The position numbers and the translations under genes were made by a program. A DNA stretch of 20,618 nucleotides, taken from positions 1-20,618 of the forward strand of contig PMJN01000230.1 of the NCBI GenBank assembly GCA_003157445.1, written 5' to 3'. The first letter of the stretch is position 1; each line of letters opens with the position of its first letter. The notes beneath the pieces were generated by a model. It was given only the letters and a program-made list of their open reading frames with translations. It did not search any database and was not told the origin of the DNA. The DNA comes from Micrococcales bacterium. Its GTDB lineage: Bacteria; Actinomycetota; Actinomycetes; Actinomycetales; Dermatophilaceae. Below are positions 6,332 to 13,915 of this stretch, piece by piece.

Positions 6332-7716
6332 GGCTGCCGCGTCTCCTGGTCGCTGCGCCCGGATCGGGGCACGGCAAGACCATGGTCACCACGGGCGTTA
6401 TGGCGGCACTCAGTGACAGGGGCCTGGAGGTGTCGCCCCACAAGGTCGGACCGGACTACATCGATCCCGGCTACCACTCGGCCGCATGCGGTCGTGCTGG
6501 CCGCAACCTGGACCCGTATCTGCAAGGGGAGACGCGCGTCCCGTCACTTCTGGTGCACGCAGCGCTCAACCCCCGGATGGCGGACATCGCGGTCATCGAG
6601 GGCGTCATGGGCCTGTTTGACGGCGCCATCGGAACGGGTGGCTTCTCCTCCAGCGCCCACGTGGCCAGACTCGTCCAGGCGCCGGTGGTGCTCGTGGTCG
6701 ACTGCGCCGCTGTCGCCCGCAGCGTCGGCGCCATCGTCCACGGCTTCTCGCGGTTCGACGACACGGTCCGGGTGGCCGGCGTGATCCTGAACAACGTCGG
6801 CTCGCCACGCCATGAGGCTGAGGCCCGCCACGGTGTCGCCGAGACCGGAGTGCCGGTTCTCGGGGTCATTCCGCGGCTGCCCGCGGTGGTCGTGCCGAGC
6901 CGTCACCTGGGCCTGATCCCGGTGGCTGAACGCCAGCCTGCAGCCATGGAGGCCGTCGCGGCGTTGTCGTTGATGGCGCAGAAGTATCTTGACCTCGACG
7001 CCCTGATCGAGCTTGCGGGAACCGCGCCTGATCTCGACGTGCAACCCTGGGATCCGGCGGTCGAGGTGGGGCAGTCCGGTGCGCGGGTGGCGCGAGCCCC
7101 CCGGATCGCGGTTGCTGGCGGCGCCGCTTTCAGCTTCGGGTATGCCGAGACCAGCGAGCTGCTGATTGCTGCCGGCGCCGAGGTTGTGGGGTTCGACCCC
7201 CTGCACGACGAGTCGTTGCCTGCCGGGGTCTGCGGCCTGCTCATCGGCGGAGGCTTCCCGCAGATCCATGCGAGCGACCTCTCCGCGAATGCGTCTCTGC
7301 GGGCAGAGATCAGGAAGTTCGCTGATGACGGGGGAGCCATCTCAGCCGAGTGTGCAGGGTTGCTCTATCTCGGCCGTGAGCTCGATGGGGCGCCGATGTG
7401 TGGCGTGTTGCCCCTGACCGCCCGAATGGGTCCCCGGTTGACCCTCGGCTACCGCACCGCGGTAGCCCTCTCCGACAACCTGCTGTGTCGGCAGGGGCAG
7501 CGGGTGAACGGCCACGAGTTCCACCGCACACAGGTCGACCATGGCGCCGATGGCAGTGGGGTGGCCGCTTGGGCCTGGCAGGGCGGGGACGGTCAGCCCG
7601 CGACCGAAGGTCTGGCACGGGGAGCGGTCCATGCGTCATACCTGCACGTGCACTGGGCCGGATATCCGTCAATAGCAGCCAGGTTCGTCTCCCAGGCTGC
7701 TGCGGTCGCGTGGTGA
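6328..7716 (+). CDS. cobB: Cobyrinic acid a,c-diamide synthase CobB/CbiA
   Basis: This glutamine- and ATP-dependent enzyme amidates the a and c acetate side chains of the corrin ring. The 462-residue product has an N-terminal dethiobiotin-synthetase-like domain with the P-loop APGSGHGKT (residues 10-18) and the KVGPDYIDPGYH and GVMGLFDG motifs. The C-terminal class I glutamine amidotransferase domain has GGGFPQIHASDL, the nucleophile Cys in SAECAGLLYLG, and a distal histidine in the HASYLHVHW block. I used the GTG at 6328, which gives a 4-base GTGA overlap with cobO; the adjacent GTG at 6325 is also possible. The stop overlaps the permease start in the same way, so translation is probably coupled. 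Confidence 0.95.
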   Translation: MRLPRLLVAAPGSGHGKTMVTTGVMAALSDRGLEVSPHKVGPDYIDPGYHSAACGRAGRNLDPYLQGETRVPSLLVHAALNPRMADIAVIEGVMGLFDGAIGTGGFSSSAHVARLVQAPVVLVVDCAAVARSVGAIVHGFSRFDDTVRVAGVILNNVGSPRHEAEARHGVAETGVPVLGVIPRLPAVVVPSRHLGLIPVAERQPAAMEAVAALSLMAQKYLDLDALIELAGTAPDLDVQPWDPAVEVGQSGARVARAPRIAVAGGAAFSFGYAETSELLIAAGAEVVGFDPLHDESLPAGVCGLLIGGGFPQIHASDLSANASLRAEIRKFADDGGAISAECAGLLYLGRELDGAPMCGVLPLTARMGPRLTLGYRTAVALSDNLLCRQGQRVNGHEFHRTQVDHGADGSGVAAWAWQGGDGQPATEGLARGAVHASYLHVHWAGYPSIAARFVSQAAAVAW

Positions 7717-8810
7717 CAGCACCGGTACACCAGGGGGTGGGAACCTCCCCTGGCATCAGCCAGGCGGGTGAGCTGTCCGGGCGATGGACCCGCTCCGAAC
7801 GGGTCAGGCTGTCCGGGATACTGGGGATCATCGCGATGCTGCACGTCGCCGGCATCGTCCTCTATCTGGCCAATCGTGGCGATGCTGCCGCAGCCGGCGG
7901 ACTGGCCGGATCCGGCGCACTGGCCTACGTGCTGGGTATGCGCCATGCCTTCGACGCCGACCACATCGCTGCCATCGACGACACAACCCGTGTGATGCTG
8001 TTGCGCGGCCGGCGCCCCATCGGGGTCGGCTTCTTCTTCGCCATGGGTCACTCGACGGTCGTTGTCGCCCTGGCGCTGATTGTGGCCGTCGCTGCCGGGC
8101 GGATCACTCAGACCCAGGTGGACTCGCTGCGATCAGCGGGAGGCACGGTCGCGGTCGTCGTGGCGATGGTGTTCTTGCTCCTGGTGGCAACCCTCAACGG
8201 AGCGGTCCTGCGCAACCTCGTCGGCCTGTGGCGGCGTCTGAGGTCGGGAGCCGACACCTCCCAGGGTGTGGAGGAGGCGCTGCTCTCGCGTGGGTTCGTC
8301 AACCGCATCGCCGGCGGCAGGTTCCGCTCGATGGTCAAGCATTCGTGGCACATGTACCCCGTCGGGCTCCTTATGGGTCTGGGCCTCGAAACCGCCAGCG
8401 AGATAACACTTCTCGCACTGTCGGCGTCCTCCGCGGCTGGTGGTGGTCTGCCAGTGCTGGCTGTCCTCAGCCTGCCCTTGCTCTTCGCCGCGGGTATGTC
8501 GACGCTCGACACGGCCGACTCGCTGATCATGACGCGCCTGTATTCGTGGAGCTATCGCGATCCGGCCCGGACGCTGTTCTTCAACATCGCCACCACGGCG
8601 ATGACGGTCTTCATCGCCGGTTTCATCGCCTCGGTCTACCTCGCCGACGTCTTGGCACAGCACGCCGGCCTGACGTTCCTGTCCGGTTATGCCTCGGTGA
8701 GCCAGCACTTCGAGTTCATGGGTTATGGCATCGCCGCGATCTTCGCGCTCACCTGGGTGGGTGCCCTGGTGATCTGGAAAAGACGCGGCCGGATCGGAGC
8801 CGTGACATGA
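7713..8810 (+). CDS. NiCoT-family nickel/cobalt permease (HoxN/NixA type)
   Basis: This is a secondary transporter for Ni2+ or Co2+; inside a B12 operon cobalt is the likely substrate. The 365-residue product is strongly hydrophobic with several membrane segments. It has the family signature HX4DH as HAFDADH (residues 78-84), followed by GFFFAMGHSTVV (about 106-117), LGLETASEI, and FAAGMSTLDTADSLIM. The GTG at 7713 overlaps the cobB stop by 4 bases. No ribosome site is visible, so translation probably depends on coupling. The frame is open further upstream but that part lies inside cobB. A short hydrophilic N-terminal tail (about 30 residues) precedes the first membrane helix. The 3' end overlaps cobC by 4 bases. 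Confidence 0.94.
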   Translation: MTAPVHQGVGTSPGISQAGELSGRWTRSERVRLSGILGIIAMLHVAGIVLYLANRGDAAAAGGLAGSGALAYVLGMRHAFDADHIAAIDDTTRVMLLRGRRPIGVGFFFAMGHSTVVVALALIVAVAAGRITQTQVDSLRSAGGTVAVVVAMVFLLLVATLNGAVLRNLVGLWRRLRSGADTSQGVEEALLSRGFVNRIAGGRFRSMVKHSWHMYPVGLLMGLGLETASEITLLALSASSAAGGGLPVLAVLSLPLLFAAGMSTLDTADSLIMTRLYSWSYRDPARTLFFNIATTAMTVFIAGFIASVYLADVLAQHAGLTFLSGYASVSQHFEFMGYGIAAIFALTWVGALVIWKRRGRIGAVT

Positions 8811-9895
8811 CCCCGATCGACCTCGGTCATCACGGCGACAGGGAAGTCCAGCCCGGCCTGGTCGATTTCGCGGTGAACGTCGCCGTGCCCCGGCCACCGC
8901 CGTGGCTGCGCCGTGAGCTCGAGAGAGCACTGGACGAGGTGGCCCGATATCCGGACGTCGCCCCTGCGGTGGACGCACTGGCCCGGTTACACGGATGCCC
9001 GGCGGCCTGCCTGCTGGTCACGAACGGGGCAGCTGAGGCCTTCACCTTGATCGCTCGTGCACGACGCTGGCACAAGCCGCTCGTGGTGCACCCGCAGTTC
9101 ACCGAGCCCGAGTCCGCGCTGCGGGCCAACGGGCATCTCGTGACTCGCCTGATCCTGGAGCGGGACAACGGTTTCGCGCTGGACCCTTCGCGGGTCCCTG
9201 CCGATGCCGACCTGGTCGTCGTGGGAAACCCGACCAATCCGACCTCTCGTCTGCATCCGCGTGAGTCGATCCTGGCTCTGGTGCGTCCCGGTCGCCTGGT
9301 CGTGGTGGATGAGGCCTTCATGGACGTTGCCCGGGGCGGAGGCGACTCGGTCCTCCAAGACGCGATCGCGTGCGAGGGGCTCTTGGTCATCCGCAGTCTG
9401 ACCAAGACCTTCGGCCTGGCGGGCATTCGGGTCGGCTACCTCATGGGGACCAGTGACGTGATCGCCCAGTGCGCTCTCACACAACCGCACTGGTCGGTCA
9501 ACAGCCTGGGCGTGGCGGCCGCCGTCGCGTGTGCCGGAACCCAGGGCCAGGAACACACTCGGGCCCTTCGGGGTGACTTGGCGCTGTGGGTTTCCGACCT
9601 CGTCGCACGGCTCACCTCGGCAGGTCTGGATGTAGTCCGTGAGCCGGCTGGCCCCTTCGTCCTGGTCCACCATCGCCACGCTGCCCGCCTGCGGGACGGC
9701 ATGCGGCGCAGAGGCTTTGCCCTGCGCCGGGGCGACACCTTCCCCGGGCTGGGACCCCGATGGCTGCGGATCGCAGCCCGGGAACCATCCATGACCGCCG
9801 CCCTCCTTGCAGCCCTGGCCCAGGAACTGGCTTCCATCAACCACGGCAGCCACGACACAGCGCTCATGGACCAGGAGAGCGAAGATCTCGCATGA
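8807..9895 (+). CDS. cobC: PLP-dependent threonine-phosphate decarboxylase-like protein CobC (Rv2231c type)
   Basis: This fold type I aminotransferase-like protein is expected to decarboxylate L-threonine-O-3-phosphate to aminopropanol phosphate, the linker between corrin ring and lower ligand. The 362-residue product has VTNGAAEAF near the cofactor phosphate site, NPTNPTS, VVDEAFMD with the Asp that contacts the pyridine nitrogen, and SLTKTFGLAGIRVGY carrying the PLP lysine. The ATG at 8807 overlaps the permease stop as ATGA; the frame runs open upstream but only as a shadow of the permease. Naming varies: CobC in Pseudomonas denitrificans corresponds to CobD of Salmonella. It works with CbiB, whose gene lies at the left edge. 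Confidence 0.9.
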   Translation: MTPIDLGHHGDREVQPGLVDFAVNVAVPRPPPWLRRELERALDEVARYPDVAPAVDALARLHGCPAACLLVTNGAAEAFTLIARARRWHKPLVVHPQFTEPESALRANGHLVTRLILERDNGFALDPSRVPADADLVVVGNPTNPTSRLHPRESILALVRPGRLVVVDEAFMDVARGGGDSVLQDAIACEGLLVIRSLTKTFGLAGIRVGYLMGTSDVIAQCALTQPHWSVNSLGVAAAVACAGTQGQEHTRALRGDLALWVSDLVARLTSAGLDVVREPAGPFVLVHHRHAARLRDGMRRRGFALRRGDTFPGLGPRWLRIAAREPSMTAALLAALAQELASINHGSHDTALMDQESEDLA

Positions 9896-11625
9896 ATGCA
9901 CACGCCTTTGAGGCCGAGAGCCGCGCAGCTGTCTATGACGCCATCGCCTCGCGCCGCGACATCCGGGCAGGGTTCACCATGGACCCGATCGAGGACGCCA
10001 CTCTCGCGCGCATCCTCGCCGCGGCCCACCAGGCCCCCAGCGTTGGCCTGAGTCAGCCGTGGGACTTCCTGCTGATTCGCGATGTCGAGAAGCGCCAGCG
10101 CATCCAGTCTCTGGCTGCCCGCCAGCGAGATACCTTCGCAGCATCCTTGCCGACCGGACGCACCCGCCTGTTCGATGGCATCAAGGTCGAGGCGATCCTG
10201 GCCACCCCGCTCAACATCGTGGTCACCTGTGACCCCACCCGAGGCGGTCCCTACACCTTGGGGCGGCACGCGGACCCGCGGATGGCGCCGTTCTCGGCAG
10301 CTCTGGCGGTCCAGAACCTCTGGCTGGCGGCACGGGCCGAGGGCATCGGGGTGGGGTGGGTCAGCTTCTTCGACCCCGACGAGCTGGCCCGCGAGCTGAA
10401 CCTGCCGGCATACCTCGACGTCGTGGGTTATCTGTGTGTCGGTCACGTCGAGCAGTTCCCGCCCGCACCCGAGCTAGCACTCTCGGGCTGGGCGCGAAGA
10501 CGCCCCCTGGCCTGGGCGGTCCATGATGAAACCTTTGGCGATCGTCGCCTTCCTGGAGGAGTACCTGTGTCCTTGTTGACCGAGACCGTTGCCGCGATCG
10601 TGCCTGCCGCTGCCGAGGTGATGGCAGCCGCGCAGGAGCGTCAGTCGATGCTCACCAAACCCCGTGGTTCCCTGGGCGCCCTGGAGGATCTGGGGACCCG
10701 CCTGTGTGGAATGTATGGCGAGTGCCCACCGCCGCTGCCAGAGCCCGTGGCAGTTGCCGTGTTCGCCGCAGACCACGGTGTTCACGCCCAGGGGGTCTCG
10801 CCGTGGCCGCAGGAGGTCACGACGCAGATGGTTGGTAACTTCCTGGCTGGCGGGGCGGTGATCAACGCCTTCGGCCGTCAGGTCGGCGCGGAGGTCGTTG
10901 TGGTGGACATCGGCGTGGCGGGTGAGGTGCCGGCTGCTCCGGGTCTGATGGCGCGCAAGGTCGCTGCGGGCACTGCCGACATGAGCAAGGGTCCGGCGAT
11001 GTCGCCGGGCCAGGTGCAGGCGGCCGTGGAGGTGGGCATCGATGTGGCCAGGGATCTTGTCGCACAGGGCAACCGGCTGCTGGTCACCGGTGACATGGGC
11101 ATCGCGAACACCACGGCTTCGGCGGCGCTGATCAGCGTCTTCACCGGTCTGGACGTCGCACAGGTCACCGGCCGCGGCACCGGCATCGACGAGCTGATGC
11201 TGGCGCACAAGGTCTCTGTCATCGAGTCCGCGATCAGGCTCAACGCGGTCAGCCCGCAGGATCCGGTCGCGGCGCTGGCCGGTGTCGGAGGATTCGAGCA
11301 CGCCGGGATGGTGGGCTTCCTGCTGGCGGCCGCAGCACTGCGCACCCCCGTCATCCTGGACGGGGTCATCGCCTGCTCGGCGGCGTTGGTGGCCAAGGCG
11401 ATCTCACCGGACGCCGCCGACTACTGGGTGGCCGGTCATCGCTCAGTTGAGCCCGGCGCCAGCGCGGCCCTTGCCCACCTTGGCCTGGCCCCGATGGTGG
11501 ACCTCGGGATGGGGCTGGGCGAGGGATCTGGAGCGGCCCTGGCGGTTCCCCTGGTCCAAGCCTCTGCCCGCATCCTGCGTGAGGTTGCCACGTTCGACTC
11601 GGCCGGTGTCACGGACAAGCAGTGA
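9892..11625 (+). CDS. BluB-CobT fusion: DMB synthase plus nicotinate-nucleotide:DMB phosphoribosyltransferase
   Basis: The 577-residue protein joins two lower-ligand enzymes. Residues 1 to about 215 are BluB, which converts reduced flavin mononucleotide and O2 to 5,6-dimethylbenzimidazole (DMB); motifs include SRRDIRAGF (20-28), AAHQAPSVGLSQPWDFLLI (44-62) and VGYLCVGHVEQ (178-188). Residues about 226-577 are CobT, which makes alpha-ribazole phosphate from DMB and nicotinate mononucleotide; motifs are LTKPRGSLGALEDL (254-267), FAADHGVHAQGVSPWPQEVT (291-310), TGDMGIANTT (399-408), and GLGEGSGAALA (541-551) containing the probable catalytic Glu. A BluB/CobT2 fusion is known from Propionibacterium freudenreichii. 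An internal start at the domain boundary is described separately. The gene overlaps cobC (ATGA) and the cysG-type gene (GTGA). Confidence 0.96.
   Translation: MNAHAFEAESRAAVYDAIASRRDIRAGFTMDPIEDATLARILAAAHQAPSVGLSQPWDFLLIRDVEKRQRIQSLAARQRDTFAASLPTGRTRLFDGIKVEAILATPLNIVVTCDPTRGGPYTLGRHADPRMAPFSAALAVQNLWLAARAEGIGVGWVSFFDPDELARELNLPAYLDVVGYLCVGHVEQFPPAPELALSGWARRRPLAWAVHDETFGDRRLPGGVPVSLLTETVAAIVPAAAEVMAAAQERQSMLTKPRGSLGALEDLGTRLCGMYGECPPPLPEPVAVAVFAADHGVHAQGVSPWPQEVTTQMVGNFLAGGAVINAFGRQVGAEVVVVDIGVAGEVPAAPGLMARKVAAGTADMSKGPAMSPGQVQAAVEVGIDVARDLVAQGNRLLVTGDMGIANTTASAALISVFTGLDVAQVTGRGTGIDELMLAHKVSVIESAIRLNAVSPQDPVAALAGVGGFEHAGMVGFLLAAAALRTPVILDGVIACSAALVAKAISPDAADYWVAGHRSVEPGASAALAHLGLAPMVDLGMGLGEGSGAALAVPLVQASARILREVATFDSAGVTDKQ
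10555..10569 (+). promoter_or_regulatory. Strong internal ribosome site and GTG start at the BluB/CobT boundary
   Basis: GGAGGAG at 10555-10561 is followed after five bases by an in-frame GTG at 10567, codon 226 of the fusion. It begins VSLLTETVAAIVPAAAEV, where a stand-alone CobT would begin. This is one of the best Shine-Dalgarno matches in the window, better than that of most true gene starts here. It could yield a separate 352-residue CobT alongside the fusion, or be a relic from before two genes fused. Confidence 0.6.
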
Positions 11626-12866
11626 CCACCTCTGAGCGCCCAGAGCCATTGCTGCCATTGGGGTTGCGTCTGAGTGGCCGCCGGGTCGTGGTCGTCGGTG
11701 GGGGACCGGTGGCCCTTCGCCGCGTCGCTGCCCTGATGGCAGCGCGGGCCAGCGTCACCGCGATCTCGCCTGAGGCTGTGGCCGCGTTGGAGGACCTCGC
11801 CGAACGCGGTCAGATCCAGTGGCTGGCGCGGCGCTACGAGCCCGGTGACCTGCGGGGCGCCTGGCTCGCCATGGCCTGCACAGCCGATCCGGGCGTCAAC
11901 GCGCAGGTGCTCGCCGCCGCAGACGAGGCACGCATCTTCTGCCTGCGCGCCGACGACGCGTCGCAGGCCTCGGCCTGGATGCCGGCCACCGGCCGGACCG
12001 GGCGGGCCACGGTCAGCGTCCATGGTGATCGCGACCCGCGCGCCGCGGCGGCGCTGCGTGATGCTGCCCTTGCCGCAGTGGAGGCGGAGTTGCGCCAGGA
12101 CCCCGGGGTGCCTAGCCGGCGAAGAGCCAAACCCGTCGGCTTCGGCATGGTCACCCTGGTCGGTGGCGGCCCGGGGGACCCGGGACTGCTGACCGTGAAG
12201 GGTACCCAGGCTTTGGCCGAGGCAGACGTCGTCGTCGTGGACAGGCTGGCGCCGCTGGCGGTTCTGGACGGGCTACGTGAGGGGGTCGAGATCATCGACG
12301 TCTCGAAGATCCCGCTCGGCCGGTTCACGCCCCAGGAAGAGATCAACGACCTCCTGGTCAGCCGGGCCCGGCAGGGCAGTGTGGTGGTCCGGCTCAAGGG
12401 CGGGGACCCGTTCGTCTTCGGCCGGGGCATGGAAGAGGTCATCGCCTGCACACAGGCCGGAGTTCCTGTCGAGGTCATCCCCGGGGTCTCGTCTGCCATC
12501 GCCGCACCCGAGCTGGCCGGCATACCGCTGACTCACCGCGGCATCTCGCAGGGCTTCACAGTGATTTCCGGCCATGCAGCACCCGGCGACCCGCGCAGCA
12601 CCCTGGACTGGGATGCCCTCGCGCGCGGCGGCACCACCCTTGTGGTCCTGATGGGTGTGCAGAACCTGGGGCCGATAGCCCACGCGCTGGTGGACGCCGG
12701 CCTCGACGTGGACACCCCACTTGCCTGTGTCATGGACGGAGGCTTGCCCAGCCAGAAGGCCGTCCTGACCAGCCTGTCCAAGGTCGCCGGCTCAGGCCCA
12801 CCGCCCGAGCTGCGCTCTCCCGCCGTGATTGTCATCGGAGCCGTCGCCGCCTTCGTCGCCGGGTAG
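11622..12866 (+). CDS. cobA: CysG-type fusion: precorrin-2 dehydrogenase-like domain plus uroporphyrinogen III C-methyltransferase (CobA/SUMT)
   Basis: The C-terminal domain (about residues 174-414) is the SAM-dependent methylase that makes precorrin-2 from uroporphyrinogen III, the entry to B12 and siroheme. Its motifs are VGGGPGDPGLLTVKG (180-194), VVRLKGGDPFVFGRG (255-269), VIPGVSSAIAAPELAGIPLT (285-304) and LVVLMGVQN. The N-terminal domain (about 16-155) resembles precorrin-2 dehydrogenase/sirohydrochlorin chelatase, with the NAD-binding VVVVGGGPVALRRV (22-35) and a conserved Asp pair in LRADD (108-112). Oxidation of precorrin-2 to sirohydrochlorin would supply CbiX, encoded in the next, converging gene. 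The GTG start overlaps the bluB-cobT stop as GTGA. It is the last gene of the riboswitch operon and ends 15 bases before the cbiX stop. Confidence 0.93.
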   Translation: MTTSERPEPLLPLGLRLSGRRVVVVGGGPVALRRVAALMAARASVTAISPEAVAALEDLAERGQIQWLARRYEPGDLRGAWLAMACTADPGVNAQVLAAADEARIFCLRADDASQASAWMPATGRTGRATVSVHGDRDPRAAAALRDAALAAVEAELRQDPGVPSRRRAKPVGFGMVTLVGGGPGDPGLLTVKGTQALAEADVVVVDRLAPLAVLDGLREGVEIIDVSKIPLGRFTPQEEINDLLVSRARQGSVVVRLKGGDPFVFGRGMEEVIACTQAGVPVEVIPGVSSAIAAPELAGIPLTHRGISQGFTVISGHAAPGDPRSTLDWDALARGGTTLVVLMGVQNLGPIAHALVDAGLDVDTPLACVMDGGLPSQKAVLTSLSKVAGSGPPPELRSPAVIVIGAVAAFVAG

Positions 12867-12867
12867 A

Positions 12868-12880
12868 GGCCCCCGGGGCC
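12868..12880. terminator. GC-rich inverted repeat between convergent genes
   Basis: GGCC-CCCGG-GGCC lies in the 15-base gap between the cysG-type gene and cbiX, which converge. It could act as a short bidirectional terminator hairpin, but neither strand has a T-tract after it. Position is the main argument. Confidence 0.3.
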
Positions 12881-12881
12881 C

Positions 12882-13790
12882 TCAGCCGTGAGGGTCCGCT
12901 TGATCGTGATGGTTGTGGTCCTGTCCGTGGCTGGCGTCGTCCGGGTGGTGGTGCGGCCGCTGGGGCTGGCCGACCCGGTCGCCGAAGCCGGGCATGGCTG
13001 CCCGGTAGATACAGGTGTCGCAGTTCATCCGGATGTCTCCGCTGACGGCCTCGAGGTAGCGCTCGATGACCAGGTCGGCGAGCTCGTCGCAGTCGCCGAT
13101 CAGCTCAGCAACCTCGATCCTCAGGAACGGGTGTTCCAGGGCGAATTTCTCGGTCTGACTGACGATCCGGTCCGGCAGGATCCCGGGGAACAGGAAGTAG
13201 GGCGTGACGATAATCCGGCTTGCACCGAGCCGCCGCAGCTTGTCTAGCCCGGCCGGGACGCTGGGATCGGCCAGACTGACGAAGGAGGGCTCGACGCCGG
13301 CGTATCCGCGGCCTTCCCACAGCAGTCTGGCCACCTTGGCGATCTCGGCGTTGGCGTCGGGATCGGTGGATCCGCGGCCGACCAGCAGCACGTGGGTGTC
13401 GGCGCGTTCGGTGCCGCCGAGCGCCTTTTCGATCCGCTGTTCAAGGATGTCGAGCAGTGCGGGATGTGGCCCGAGCGGGCGCCCGTAGGAGTAGGTCATT
13501 CCCGTGTGGCGTACCTGCTCGCGCACGAGTGCTGCCGGGATGTCGCCCTTGCCGTGGCCGGCGGCGACGAGCACCAGCGGCAGGGCAATGAGCTCACGAT
13601 GGCCTTGGCCGACAAGGGATGCCACGGCCTCGGTGACGGGCGGCCGGGACAGCTCGATGAAGCCCCCGGCGGTGGCCCGGTATGGCGCGTCGTGACGGCG
13701 CTGGAGCCGGCCCATGAACGCGTTGAACTCAGCGACTCCAGAGTCGCTGCGGGTCCCGTGGCCTACTACCAACATCGGTAGTCCGGTCAT
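12882..13790 (-). CDS. cbiX: Sirohydrochlorin cobaltochelatase CbiX (long form, CXXC and His-rich tail)
   Basis: CbiX inserts cobalt into sirohydrochlorin, the committing step of the oxygen-independent route. The 302-residue product holds two related chelatase halves: the first with MLVVGHGTRSDSGVAEFNAF (6-25) and ALPLVLVAAGHGKGDIP (69-85), the second with VLLVGRGSTDPDANAEIAKV (134-153) and TPYFLFPGILPDRI. The C-terminus has MNCDTC with a CXXC pair at 257-260, then a tail with eight His residues from about 280 to 301. Bacillus megaterium CbiX likewise has a redox centre at MXCXXC and a His-rich stretch. The start is well supported: AAGGAG lies eight bases upstream of the ATG. The gene sits 125 bases after cbiGH on the same strand and converges on the cysG-type gene. 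Confidence 0.94.
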   Translation of the reverse strand: MTGLPMLVVGHGTRSDSGVAEFNAFMGRLQRRHDAPYRATAGGFIELSRPPVTEAVASLVGQGHRELIALPLVLVAAGHGKGDIPAALVREQVRHTGMTYSYGRPLGPHPALLDILEQRIEKALGGTERADTHVLLVGRGSTDPDANAEIAKVARLLWEGRGYAGVEPSFVSLADPSVPAGLDKLRRLGASRIIVTPYFLFPGILPDRIVSQTEKFALEHPFLRIEVAELIGDCDELADLVIERYLEAVSGDIRMNCDTCIYRAAMPGFGDRVGQPQRPHHHPDDASHGQDHNHHDQADPHG

Positions 13791-13915
13791 GAAGTCATCT
13801 CCTTATTGTTGTTCGTGCACAAGAACGTTTTGGGGCAGCAGCCAAGAGGTGAAACTGATGAGGGCGGCGGTTCACGGGCCAGCAGTTCACGAGGTTGGGT
13901 GCACCCGGTTGGCGC
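13791..13915 (-). promoter_or_regulatory. 125-base leader between cbiGH and cbiX, possible promoter or operator region
   Basis: This is the only sizeable gap in the minus-strand operon. It holds the cbiX ribosome site, an interrupted repeat GTTC-GTGCACAA-GAAC at 13811-13826, and the perfect palindrome GGGTGCACCC at 13897-13906, ten bases beyond the cbiGH stop. Both share a GTGCAC core. The more distal one could be part of a weak terminator for cbiGH. I see no second cobalamin riboswitch core here and no convincing small gene. Function is unproven. Confidence 0.3.

Noticed and set aside
7784..8806. Upstream extension of the cobC frame by about 340 residues
   Set aside because: It overlaps the permease gene in another frame, is Arg/His-rich and unlike any PLP enzyme; the ATG at 8807 fits the family start and the overlap pattern.
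10523..10579. Short frame MMKPLAIVAFLEEYLCPC overlapping the internal ribosome site of bluB-cobT
   Set aside because: Only 18 residues, no ribosome site of its own, and inside a conserved gene; most likely chance.
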